From NCBI RefSeq assembly GCF_900099765.1, contig NZ_FNDX01000030.1, positions 1-64,000 of the forward strand: a stretch of 64,000 bases of DNA, in the 5' to 3' direction. The notes beneath the pieces were generated by a model. That model saw only the letters and a list, made by a program, of their open reading frames with translations, had not been told where the DNA came from and made no database searches. A program made the translations under genes and the position numbers. Positions 1 through 9,700 of the stretch are shown here, in pieces (the first letter of the stretch is position 1; every line of letters begins with the position of its first letter). Source of the DNA: Paenibacillus typhae. Lineage in GTDB: Bacteria; Bacillota; Bacilli; Paenibacillales; Paenibacillaceae.

Positions 1-78
1 ATAAAATATTATTTAAATGAAATGCCTGTATGGGCACAATTAATCGATAGACAATTACAAATTGAATACAGAACGTAA
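1..78 (+). CDS. C-terminal tail of an unidentified protein (cut by window edge)
   Basis: The frame is open from the first base to a TAA at 76-78 and encodes about 25 residues, ending in DRQLQIEYRT. It is followed at once by a terminator-like hairpin, as expected for a real gene end. It reads toward the truncated sigK. If the sigK break marks a skin-like element, this would be the last gene of that element, but the fragment is too short to assign to a family. I do not recognise it. Confidence 0.4.
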   Translation: MKYYLNEMPVWAQLIDRQLQIEYRT

Positions 79-79
79 A

Positions 80-125
80 AATAACCAATTCAAATCAGGA
101 ACGATTATGATGGGTTATTTTTTTT
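80..125 (+). terminator. Rho-independent terminator between the left-edge gene and sigK
   Basis: AATAACC (80-86) pairs with GGTTATT (113-119) and is followed by a run of T. It would stop transcription from the left-edge gene just before the sigK fragment. A relative of this hairpin, including its loop and the bases after it, occurs at 47903-47962. Confidence 0.6.
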
Positions 126-654
126 GACATCGTATCGTGTCCATAACCTCAAAAAATTCGATAACACCGGCGAAGACATGGAGGATCTGATCTCCATTGG
201 TACCATCGGATTGATCAAAGCCATTGAGAGCTACCGTCCGAACAAGGGCACAAAGCTTGCCACTTTCGCGGCCCGATGTATCGAGAATGAGATATTGATG
301 CACCTGCGTTCGCTGAAAAAAACACGGAAAGACGTGTCTCTCCACGATCCGATTGGGACAGACAAAGAGGGGAACGAGATCACTTTGATTGATATCCTTG
401 GCTCGGAAACGGATGATGTGATTAAAGAAGTGGATTTGAAGATTGAGAAAAGTAAGATATATCGAAACCTCGATATTCTCGATGAGCGGGAGAAGGAAGT
501 CGTGGTCGGGCGGTTTGGGTTGGACACTGGCGGGGAAGAAAGGACGCAGCGGGAGATTGCGAAGGATCTGGGGATCTCACGGAGTTATGTTTCGCGGATA
601 GAGAAAAGGGCGCTCATGAAGCTTTATCATGAGTTTTATAAGGCGAAGCGGTGA
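124..654 (+). CDS. sigK: Sporulation sigma factor SigK, C-terminal portion only (N-terminus missing)
   Basis: Sigma-K directs late mother-cell transcription during sporulation. From KKFDNTGED onward the 176-residue frame follows SigK through region 2 ([17 protein letters not shown]), the linker ([19 protein letters not shown]) and region 4 with its helix-turn-helix ([20 protein letters not shown]). Family members are about 235-240 residues, so roughly the first 65 are missing. The only in-frame start is a TTG at 124 with no ribosome binding site, directly after a terminator, so this piece is unlikely to be translated alone. In B. subtilis sigK is split by the skin element and rejoined by site-specific recombination. 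There the break lies at the IENE codons, which are intact here; here it lies about 45 codons earlier, near the bases encoding VHNLKKF. Either an excisable element lies to the left, or the gene is truncated. The SigK identity is secure. Confidence 0.9.
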   Translation: MTSYRVHNLKKFDNTGEDMEDLISIGTIGLIKAIESYRPNKGTKLATFAARCIENEILMHLRSLKKTRKDVSLHDPIGTDKEGNEITLIDILGSETDDVIKEVDLKIEKSKIYRNLDILDEREKEVVVGRFGLDTGGEERTQREIAKDLGISRSYVSRIEKRALMKLYHEFYKAKR

Positions 655-660
655 ATATTA

Positions 661-696
661 AAGCGACTTGTCTTCGGATGAGTCGCTTTTGATTTT
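661..696 (+). terminator. sigK terminator
   Basis: AAGCGACT (661-668) and AGTCGCTT (681-688) form a hairpin with a TTCGG-type loop followed by a T-rich tail, 7 bases after the sigK stop codon. Confidence 0.85.
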
Positions 697-892
697 AGGA
701 TGACCTGGAATAATTATGGCATACATAAATTGGGAGATTAATCCAAGAGATTGAGCTTCCCTCCATAACGTTATACTCGGTAAGTGGAGGAGCCGATCGT
801 TCTCCAGACTTTTAGCTCTTTTAAAATACCCATTCGGACAACCAACCAGCCTAGGTTATAACCAGATTTCTGAAAATCCCGATCTCAAAAGT
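697..892. other. Intergenic region without recognised features
   Basis: This stretch between the convergent sigK and VanZ-like genes shows no supported frame, repeat or operator. It lies between two terminators. Confidence 0.6.
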
Positions 893-918
893 AAAAAAAA
901 CGCTTGAAAACTCAAGCG
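893..918 (-). terminator. Terminator of the VanZ-like gene
   Basis: CGCTTGA (901-907) pairs with TCAAGCG (912-918). On the minus strand the stem is followed by a run of eight T (893-900). Confidence 0.85.
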
Positions 919-964
919 CTAGGTATATTTCATGATAAAATGGCGGCGAAATCCCTTAAAGCAC

Positions 965-1903
965 TCAATTCCAGATATACTGCATCCGCGTATACCCGAC
1001 ATCCCATGCTTTCATGTCGCCCTCAATTGTGATCTTCAGTTCATCTCCCGGTTCAAGCGGAATTTCGGATAACCCCGGGAACAAATCAGGATTAGTACGC
1101 TGCACTTCTCCAGAATAGTTCAAGATCTCTCTGCCGTCCAGGGTAGCCCGGATGTCTCCGGAATAATCCGTTGGTTCGGGGTTTCCGTAATGGAAGGAGA
1201 AAATCGTCTGTCCTTCAGACTTGTACGTGAACGTTCTGGAATCTCCGCCTTCAGCGCCATATAGGTTATAGCGGAGCGGTATCTTCTGTCCGTTGATTTG
1301 AATACTGTCCGGTTTGTCTCCGGTGGATAAATGGCCCGAGTTGTCCGTCCATTCAGTGATCGCCACAAACGGACCCTCTACTTTAGTTATTATTTTGTCT
1401 ACCGCCGCCCCTAATCCCCATAAAGCTATAAAAAGAACCATACCCGATATAGCTGTTGCCACCAGATTGCGCCCGAGGCTCCGGTAACGGAAACCAAGCT
1501 TGTACGCCCCAAAACCGAGGGCTGCTCCAATCGAATTCTGAAGAGCGTCGTTGATATCGAAGCTGCCCAGGAATGTAAAGGCCTGGATCGTTTCCAGCAC
1601 AAGAATCGCGATGAAGAATAATGTGATGAACCGGACGAAGCTGACACGGTACAGCCATGGAATCAATATACCAAAAGGAATAAACGCAATAGTGTTTCCG
1701 AAACCCACCATACTCATGAGGCTGGGATGCAGAAGATCAGCTGGAGACGGCAAACTAATGAAGTTCTCGGGCATAAAAATAAAGGTATATCTGGAAATGT
1801 TATCTGAAGTCTCTCCTCTGCCGAAAGCAAAGAACATAAAATAAAGAACAAGCAATGTGTACAATACGGTTACCGTTAGTAAAATCTTGCGTTGTTTGAC
1901 CAT
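965..1903 (-). CDS. VanZ-like membrane protein with C-terminal beta-rich domain
   Basis: The 312-residue protein has hydrophobic segments near residues 8-28, 65-85, 95-115 and 145-165 in the arrangement of the VanZ-like family, including the conserved GNTIAFIPFG and ETIQ stretches. The last ~130 residues are soluble and beta-rich, so they probably face the outside; I do not recognise this part as a named domain. VanZ itself confers low-level teicoplanin resistance, but most relatives have no known role and resistance should not be assumed. I chose ATG 1903 because GGAGGAG sits just upstream; an in-frame GTG 15 bases earlier overlaps that site. The gene is monocistronic with its own terminator. 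Confidence 0.75.
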   Translation of the reverse strand: MVKQRKILLTVTVLYTLLVLYFMFFAFGRGETSDNISRYTFIFMPENFISLPSPADLLHPSLMSMVGFGNTIAFIPFGILIPWLYRVSFVRFITLFFIAILVLETIQAFTFLGSFDINDALQNSIGAALGFGAYKLGFRYRSLGRNLVATAISGMVLFIALWGLGAAVDKIITKVEGPFVAITEWTDNSGHLSTGDKPDSIQINGQKIPLRYNLYGAEGGDSRTFTYKSEGQTIFSFHYGNPEPTDYSGDIRATLDGREILNYSGEVQRTNPDLFPGLSEIPLEPGDELKITIEGDMKAWDVGYTRMQYIWN

Positions 1904-2033
1904 TGTTAGCTCCTCCACTCTATTTTTCCACTTATTACTATATCCTACTTAAGGATTTCATGAAACCCCACCCCTTAGCTTGATTAACTTGACTTGCCCA
2001 AAATCATCGCTTGAATTTTAAAAGGACTATCTC

Positions 2034-2062
2034 TTCCATTTCCCCCTCTCATCGTGTATAAT
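2034..2062 (+). promoter_or_regulatory. Putative sigma-A promoter of the thiC leader
   Basis: A perfect TATAAT (2057-2062) lies 17 bases after a weak -35 TTCCAT (2034-2039), about 25 bases before the riboswitch begins. Confidence 0.6.
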
Positions 2063-2085
2063 GCCAATTAATTGAATAAATATAA

Positions 2086-2182
2086 CTAGGGGAGTCCAAT
2101 GAGTTGGGCTGAGAATGAAACGCAATGAAGTTTCTTGACCCTTGGGACCTGATCTGGCTCATACCAGCGTGGGGAAGTTAAA
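2086..2182 (+). promoter_or_regulatory. TPP riboswitch (THI box)
   Basis: The aptamer shows the conserved THI-box elements in order: a GGGG-containing P1/P2 strand (CTAGGGGAGTCC), GGGCTGAGA, GACCCTTGGGACCTGATCTGG and the closing CCAGCGTGGGGAAG. It senses thiamine pyrophosphate and controls the thiC gene downstream, with a terminator hairpin 30 bases after the aptamer. Confidence 0.95.
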
Positions 2183-2214
2183 GAATAACCAAGCACATTA
2201 CTTCTGCTTACATT

Positions 2215-2249
2215 AGCCGGGTTCATTTCTTTATGAACTCGGCTTTTTA
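2215..2249 (+). terminator. Riboswitch expression-platform terminator
   Basis: AGCCGGGTTCAT pairs with ATGAACTCGGCT (loop TTCTTT) and runs into TTTTT. It stops the thiC leader when TPP is bound. Confidence 0.85.
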
Positions 2250-2288
2250 ATGTATTTTATTGGTAATGGACATGCTGTGTGGTTCCAG

Positions 2289-4043
<1,755 letters not shown>

Positions 4044-4107
4044 AAAATCTGGTGGACTTCTATATCAATAACTTAGCCTATTTAATAGTTTTCTCTCTTC
4101 CTGATAG

Positions 4108-4860
4108 CTACTCCATTATAATCACATGAGTTTTGTTTGCTTCATCAGGTGTTAGGCCTTCATTCTTGGCCGCGGGACGCTTTAATGTGACAGCCAGCAA
4201 TATCCCGGCCACTGCAATGACGGCGAGTAATTGGTAGGTGTTGTGAAAGGCATGCGTCATCGCATTTGGCACTGGTGCCTCGCCATGGCTCGCATAATAA
4301 TCGGTACGGCTGACAAGGAACGTTGTCAATCCTGCGATAGCGAAGGATGAAACGACCTGCTGGGCGGCACTTGTCAGTGAAGTGACTCTTCCGACCAGCT
4401 CCTTAGGCGCAGTTTGGATCAAATGTGTATTCAATGCGATGAAAGACATGCCGGAACCGAGTCCCAGCAGTATTCGCGGAAGCAGGAAAGTCCACGAGCT
4501 GTCGCTTGGGTCGATCATAGAGAACATATAGGCGCCAGCCGTTATGAGAATCAAGCCTCCGACCACCAGAGGGCGTGCGCCGGCCCGGTCGAATAAACGT
4601 CCGCTGAACGGCATCATGATACCGGAAGCAATGGCCTGGGGCAACGACCAGAAGCCTGCTTCAAAAGCACTCATTCCCATAAGCCGCTGCATGAAATACG
4701 GAACGGCGAAAATCATGCCGAACAAAGCAAGCTGTAAAACCCATTGTACCAGAATCCCAAGGGTAAATTGTCTGGAACGAAAAACCCTCAGCTCGAGCAA
4801 CGCCACCGGAACATCCTTTTGCTCTTTGCTCGACAACGACGGCGCATTAAAGGAATAGTC
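4108..4860 (-). pseudogene. MFS multidrug exporter (DHA2 type), C-terminal half only
   Basis: From about 4840 down to the stop at 4108 the minus strand encodes the second half of a DHA2/EmrB-QacA type proton-driven exporter: ALLELRVFRSRQFTLG, then about six membrane segments, including GFWSLPQAIASGIMMPFSGR, LLPRILLGLGSGMSFIALN and the final helix IAVAGILLAVTL. A complete member has 14 segments in about 480-500 residues, so the first half is absent. The frame continues upstream to 5073, but that part does not resemble a transporter and is antisense to a DUF4309 fragment. The gene is therefore a 5'-truncated relic joined to an unrelated gene. Confidence 0.7.
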
Positions 4861-4877
4861 TGGAAGCAGCGAAATGA

Positions 4878-5192
4878 CACCGCCTTTTCCTTTGCTGCTG
4901 TTGCTGTATACGGGAACGCCAATACCATCAGATAGGGTATGCGGTCCAGACGCTGAACAAGATTCGTGAAATGAGATATTTCGGCACGAACGTAGAACGC
5001 CAGACGAACATCGGCGGTATTTCGCTTGCCATGCTTGTCCACGTATGGGGAGCACCGAACAAGTCGGCCACATTCAAAACCGGAAAACAAACTCAGAAAA
5101 AAGTGACTTATGTTCGCGGCAGCTTCCAGTTGGAGTTTATTTTCAATAACCCGACAGATCTGGACCACATTAACCTGACGCACAAGGGGTAA
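4878..5192 (+). pseudogene. YjgB-type DUF4309 protein, C-terminal fragment, probably frameshifted
   Basis: The plus-strand frame ending at 5192 encodes LNKIREMRYFGTNVERQ, then VHVWGAPNKSATF and FQLEFIFNNPTDLDHINLTH. This matches the pattern of the C-terminal DUF4309 domain of secreted YjgB-like proteins. Just upstream, another frame (about 4870-4932) continues plausibly as AFSFAAVAVYGNANTI, so a frameshift near 4930 is likely. The N-terminus and signal peptide are missing, and the sequence runs into the truncated MFS gene. I read it as a remnant. The domain name is from memory of the family pattern. Confidence 0.55.
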
Positions 5193-5227
5193 GGGGTTCT
5201 GGTTTCTGATCAAGCAGAAAAGTATAC

Positions 5228-5261
5228 AAGAAGCGGCTCATCTCCGGATGAGCCGCTTCTT
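5228..5261. terminator. Strong hairpin terminator, usable in both directions
   Basis: AAGAAGCGGCTCATC (5228-5242) pairs perfectly with GATGAGCCGCTTCTT (5247-5261). It sits between the DUF4309 remnant (plus) and the LacI gene (minus), which converge on it. Confidence 0.75.
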
Positions 5262-5302
5262 GTTATTAAGTTATCAGATGCTGCTCTTACTCATTCAAAA
5301 AC

Positions 5303-6307
5303 TCAGGTAATGTTTCTAACCGTTTGTCTTTCCACAATGGAATGAGCACAGATTTGACTCTGGGCGATTTCCCCTGATTCAATCATATCAATCAGCTTCC
5401 CGGAAGCGATCATTCCAATGTCATGAAGCGGCTGCCTCACTGTAGTCAATGGCGGATTAACCATCCGGGCTAACCGGAGATCGTCGTATCCCATGATGGA
5501 GATGTCCTCGGGTACGTTCAGGCCATGCTGTGTAGCCGTGGAAAGAGCACCGATTGCCATCTCGTCACTGGCGGCAAATACAGCGGTTACCTCCGGTGCT
5601 TTCTGTAATATTGACTTCATGGCTCTGCCGCCGCTTTCATACATGAAGTCTCCATAGAATAGATACCTGCTGTTAAAAGCAATGCCGTGAGCTTCCAGCG
5701 CTTTACGGTATCCTTCGATTCTTGGCGTCCCAGCGATGGGATCGCCCTTGGTTCCACTGATCATGGCAATTCTGCGGTGCCCTTTGGTGACCATATAATC
5801 CACTGCATCATAGGCAGCCTGAAAATCATCAATCTTAACGTAAGGCATATTGGGGAAATCGGTCTGGGAAGAGATCAGCACCACCGGCACTCTCATGTCT
5901 TCCAGCAGGTCATAGTACTCTTTCTTGAGGACTTCACTGGAGAAAAGAATCCCGTCAACCTGCTTCTCGCGCAGAAGCTGCAGATACTTTAGTGTGCGTT
6001 TGCCGTCCTGATCGGTGTTACAGACCACTACACTGTAATTGTGGTTATGAACGAACTCGTCGATTCCATGCAAGAGTTCGGAAGAGAAGGCACTCGACAC
6101 ATCAGGAAACAACACGCCGATGGTTTGGGTACGCTTGTTAATCAGTCCCCGGGCGATTGCATTCGGCTGATACTTCAGCTCTTTAATGGTCCGGTCAACC
6201 TTTTGCTTCGTTTTATCGGAATAGCCGCCCAGGTTATGCAGCACTCGCGAGACTGTGGCGATGGAAACATTCGCCTTCTGGGCAACGTCTTTAATCGTGG
6301 GATTCAT
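5303..6307 (-). CDS. LacI-family transcriptional regulator
   Basis: The 334-residue protein has an N-terminal helix-turn-helix (residues 4-24, IKDVAQKANVSIATVSRVL), the hinge region (QPNAIARGLINKRTQTIGV) and a periplasmic-binding-protein-like effector domain of the usual length. It is divergent from the GH66 gene, and three copies of GTAAACGTTTAC-type palindromes lie between them, so it probably represses its own gene and the dextran locus and is released by an isomalto- or glucose-derived sugar. The effector is inferred from context only. An AGGAG site precedes ATG 6307. Confidence 0.9.
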   Translation of the reverse strand: MNPTIKDVAQKANVSIATVSRVLHNLGGYSDKTKQKVDRTIKELKYQPNAIARGLINKRTQTIGVLFPDVSSAFSSELLHGIDEFVHNHNYSVVVCNTDQDGKRTLKYLQLLREKQVDGILFSSEVLKKEYYDLLEDMRVPVVLISSQTDFPNMPYVKIDDFQAAYDAVDYMVTKGHRRIAMISGTKGDPIAGTPRIEGYRKALEAHGIAFNSRYLFYGDFMYESGGRAMKSILQKAPEVTAVFAASDEMAIGALSTATQHGLNVPEDISIMGYDDLRLARMVNPPLTTVRQPLHDIGMIASGKLIDMIESGEIAQSQICAHSIVERQTVRNIT

Positions 6308-6351
6308 GTAATCTCCTGCCTATCGGTTAGCGGTATGTTAACTAAAATAAA

Positions 6352-6363
6352 GTAAACGTTTAC
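6352..6363. promoter_or_regulatory. LacI/CcpA-type operator O1
   Basis: A perfect palindrome GTAAACGTTTAC, 45 bases upstream of the LacI start codon. It suits autoregulation by the LacI protein, but the sequence is also close to a CcpA cre site. Confidence 0.7.
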
Positions 6364-6424
6364 GAAGAATATAAGTCCTAACATATATTTTGTCAATAAC
6401 GTTCATGTGTTAGAAAAGTAAGCA

Positions 6425-6453
6425 TTGACAAGAAAAAATAAACGGGATACTTT
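6425..6453 (+). promoter_or_regulatory. Putative promoter of the GH66 gene
   Basis: A perfect -35 TTGACA (6425-6430) and a -10 TACTTT (6448-6453) are 17 bases apart. Operator O2 begins 3 bases after the -10, where a bound repressor would block transcription. The leader to the ATG would be about 250 bases. Confidence 0.55.
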
Positions 6454-6456
6454 ATA

Positions 6457-6468
6457 GTAAGCGTTTAC
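6457..6468. promoter_or_regulatory. LacI/CcpA-type operator O2
   Basis: GTAAGCGTTTAC, one base off the perfect palindrome of O1 and O3, placed over the expected transcription start of the GH66 promoter. Confidence 0.7.
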
Positions 6469-6576
6469 GTATTGCGAATTTCAAGCGGAGAGTGATGAAA
6501 TGCTTCGAATCGGCAATAAATCTTTTTCGGACAGGGCAGGGGATATCTCAGTAAAAGATAATTTTTACCCATTTAA

Positions 6577-6588
6577 GTAAACGTTTAC
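6577..6588. promoter_or_regulatory. LacI/CcpA-type operator O3
   Basis: A second perfect GTAAACGTTTAC, about 120 bases after O2 inside the GH66 leader. Such spacing would allow a looped repression complex or a roadblock. Confidence 0.65.
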
Positions 6589-6711
6589 GTTACCCTGACA
6601 TCCTTTCTGAAAGCTGTAACACTTTAAAAGCTGTACCTCTTTAAAAGCCAACATCCGTATCCAGTCTTGGCAGCATTGTGTTCAAAATTATGAGTATGAA
6701 GGAGCGGTCTT

Positions 6712-9700
6712 ATGGTCAGGAAACAAACTGTTCTGTATCTCTGTTTAATGCTGTTGCTTGTTCAAACGGTTACATCAGGCTATACCCGGAGTGGAACGGC
6801 TCAGGCGGAGCCGGCAGGTGAGGTGAATCCAAAAATACTAAAGATGGTGCCCTCAAAGGCCCGCTTCGCTCCGGGTGAGGCCGCAGAACTGATCTTGACC
6901 CTGGATCAATCTGCCGATTGGAGCGGCAAGCTGCATTTGCAGATTTATCAGCTGAATACGCTGGTCGCTGAAGGCAGCAAAGCTCTGACGGTTCTGCAGG
7001 AAGGAAGCAACAAGCTTACAGTGGGCTGGACACCTCCGGCTGAGGATTTCCGTGGGTATACGGCAAAAGCTTGGATCGAGGGAGCTGTACCAACGGACTA
7101 TGCAACTGCAGCCATCGATGTTTCAAGTGATTGGACGCATTTCCCAAGATACGGATATGTAGCGGATTTCCCGCAGGAAACGGCGGAAGAGAGTGACTCC
7201 AAGCTCAGAGAATTGTCTCAGGACTACTACATTAATGCCTACCAGTTCTATGACTGGATGTGGCGTCATGATGTTTCGGTGTATTCCAAGACCGATGAGA
7301 ATGGACAGCCGCTGACAGATGCGGATGGAAACTTTATCGATGAAGATATTAATGCAGATACGCACTACCTGGATCTGTTGGGCCGTTCGCTGTATCCCTT
7401 GAGTGTTAAGCAGCAGGTAGAGGCCGCCCAGAAATACGGCTCTGCAGCTATGGCCTATCAGATGAATTATGCGGCGCGTGAGAACTATGAAGATTTTGGC
7501 GTCAGCCCGGAGTGGGGACTTTATAACAGTGCTCAGCTTGACCTAAATAATCCGCAAAAAGACCAAAACGGCTATACCTTTGATGTGAACGGGAAGACAA
7601 CCTCTCTGTTCCTGCAAGACCCGGGCAACAAATTCTGGCAGGATTATATCACCAGACAATTTGACCGTTCTATTAACACCTTTGGGTTCGACGGCATCCA
7701 CCTGGACCAATGGGGAGCAAATGACAATAATTTTCTGTATGACTATAACGGCAACAAACGTTACTATTCTCTCGATTATGGCCAGCTGATTAACTCGGTT
7801 AAGGACTCTTTGCTTGCAAATAATCCCGATAAGAGCAAGGTTACATTCAATATGGTGGGAGGCAATACCGAATATAGCGCTGTTCCTAATCCGGATACGA
7901 AAACCGATTTCGACTACAGTGAGATTTGGCAGGACCGCAACCATTACCGCGATATCCAGAAGGTTGTGGAAGATACCCAGGAGAAAGACGGCGGCAAAGC
8001 AATGGTTATTGCCGGCTATATGAACTATAAGGAGGCTACAGGTCTGCCGACCCGGGGGACGGAAGCGCTGGATGTTCCGGTAACGCTGGATTACCAGTCC
8101 CGGATCACCAAAGCTTACGGTTGGGTAGGCAACTTTGGACGCAAAGATACGGATGCGGTGACGTTTACAGTAAATGCACCCGCAGACGGTCTGTATACGC
8201 TTGTTCTCAATTACGGGCAGGGCAATGGCTCCGGTGCTCCGGAAGGCAAGCTGATTGTTAACGATGAAATTGCTGCGGCAGCCATCCCCTTTGAAGCCAA
8301 TACGGGATGGGGGAACCCGACTGCGCAAGCTACAGTGGCAGCAACGCTGAAGAAGGGTGAAAATTCAGTTAAACTCACGCTGAACACCAATAACCAGTGG
8401 CTTAATCTCGCGAGCCTGGAGGTGCAGGGCCAAGGGATTAACGAACGCTACGAGGCGGTAGATGCCAAGCTGGATACTGTAATTGTGGATCAGTACAGCA
8501 ATGTGTATTATTTTGATACCGCAGGCGATTACGTGAAGTTCCAGGTGAACGTTCCTGCTGAAGGAGATTATCCGCTTGGATTCAGCTTTGCTTCGGATTG
8601 GCAGGCGGTGAAACGTGAGCTGCTTGTTAATGATGTGCCTCAGGGAGAGGTTACATTTGCCGGTGTGGGAACATGGGATAAGTTCTCCGTGATGAACAAT
8701 CTGCAGACTGTTCATCTGAAGGAAGGCGATAACACGATAACCCTGAAATCCTCTACAAATGATCTGGGTATCAAGCTCCAATATATGACTGTCGGCACAC
8801 AGAAATACTACACGCTGTATGCGGATATCCCGCAAACCAACAGCATGAATTACAGTGAGAGCAAGACGGATAATTTCGGACAGACCGGGCAGACGGTCAC
8901 CTATAATGTATATGCAGACCGTCCGCTGGACAAGATTACGGTCCTGTATCATGGAGAGAATGATCCTGTAATGTCGGTACTGGTGGACGGGGAGCCGGCT
9001 CCGCAGGCGCAGAATATTACGTTCCCCAAAACAGCCGGCGGCTGGAGCGGTACCATGCAGCCCCTTGAAGTGTCAGTCCCGCTCCAGAAGGGATACCAGA
9101 AGGTTACGCTGAAGATGGAATCCAGCGGACAATATACCAATGTTGGCGGGATTATGGCCGGAGGGTTCGAATACAGTACCGGCGGAGCTGAAGTGGCAGG
9201 AGGAGTAGTTCCTATAACCGGGTATGCCTCCGATTTCAATAATGTCAATGACCGCTTGGCTTTTACAGTAAATACAATGCAGTCAGGCCTCTATGATCTC
9301 GGCTGGATTTATCAAAATGATGCCCAGGGAGCAGTGACCGTCAGCCGCAGCGTATATGTTAACAATGACGCGGGAACTCCAGTAAACTTTGCGCCAACCA
9401 CCGGCTCCCGCTGGGAAGAAGCGGCAGTTAAAGGCATCCCGCTGGCAGAAGGTGAAAACACCATTGTTATTAAAATGCCGGAAGGCCAGGACAGCGGGAT
9501 CAGGCTGGATAAGCTGAACATTACCTTATCCGGTGACCCGGACGCTGTAACCCGCAGCTATGAAGCTGAAAGTACAAACACGGAATCGCCGTTCTCACTC
9601 TATAAGGATACCGTACTGAATTTTGGCGAAGCCGGCCAGCAGGTAACCTATCCGGTGAACATCCCTCAATCGGGGGAGCAAAGTCTGATCTTCACATATT

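Noticed and set aside
124-141. TTG 124 as a true start making a short stand-alone SigK
   Set aside because: There is no ribosome binding site, it sits directly behind a terminator, and the product would lack part of the core-binding region.
4861-5073. N-terminal extension of the MFS frame on the minus strand
   Set aside because: It has no membrane segments or transporter motifs and is antisense to the DUF4309 fragment, so it is chance open frame.
6457-6588. Calling the GTAAACGTTTAC sites purely CcpA cre elements
   Set aside because: They fit cre only partly at the outer bases, and the divergent LacI gene is the simpler owner; CcpA overlap stays possible.
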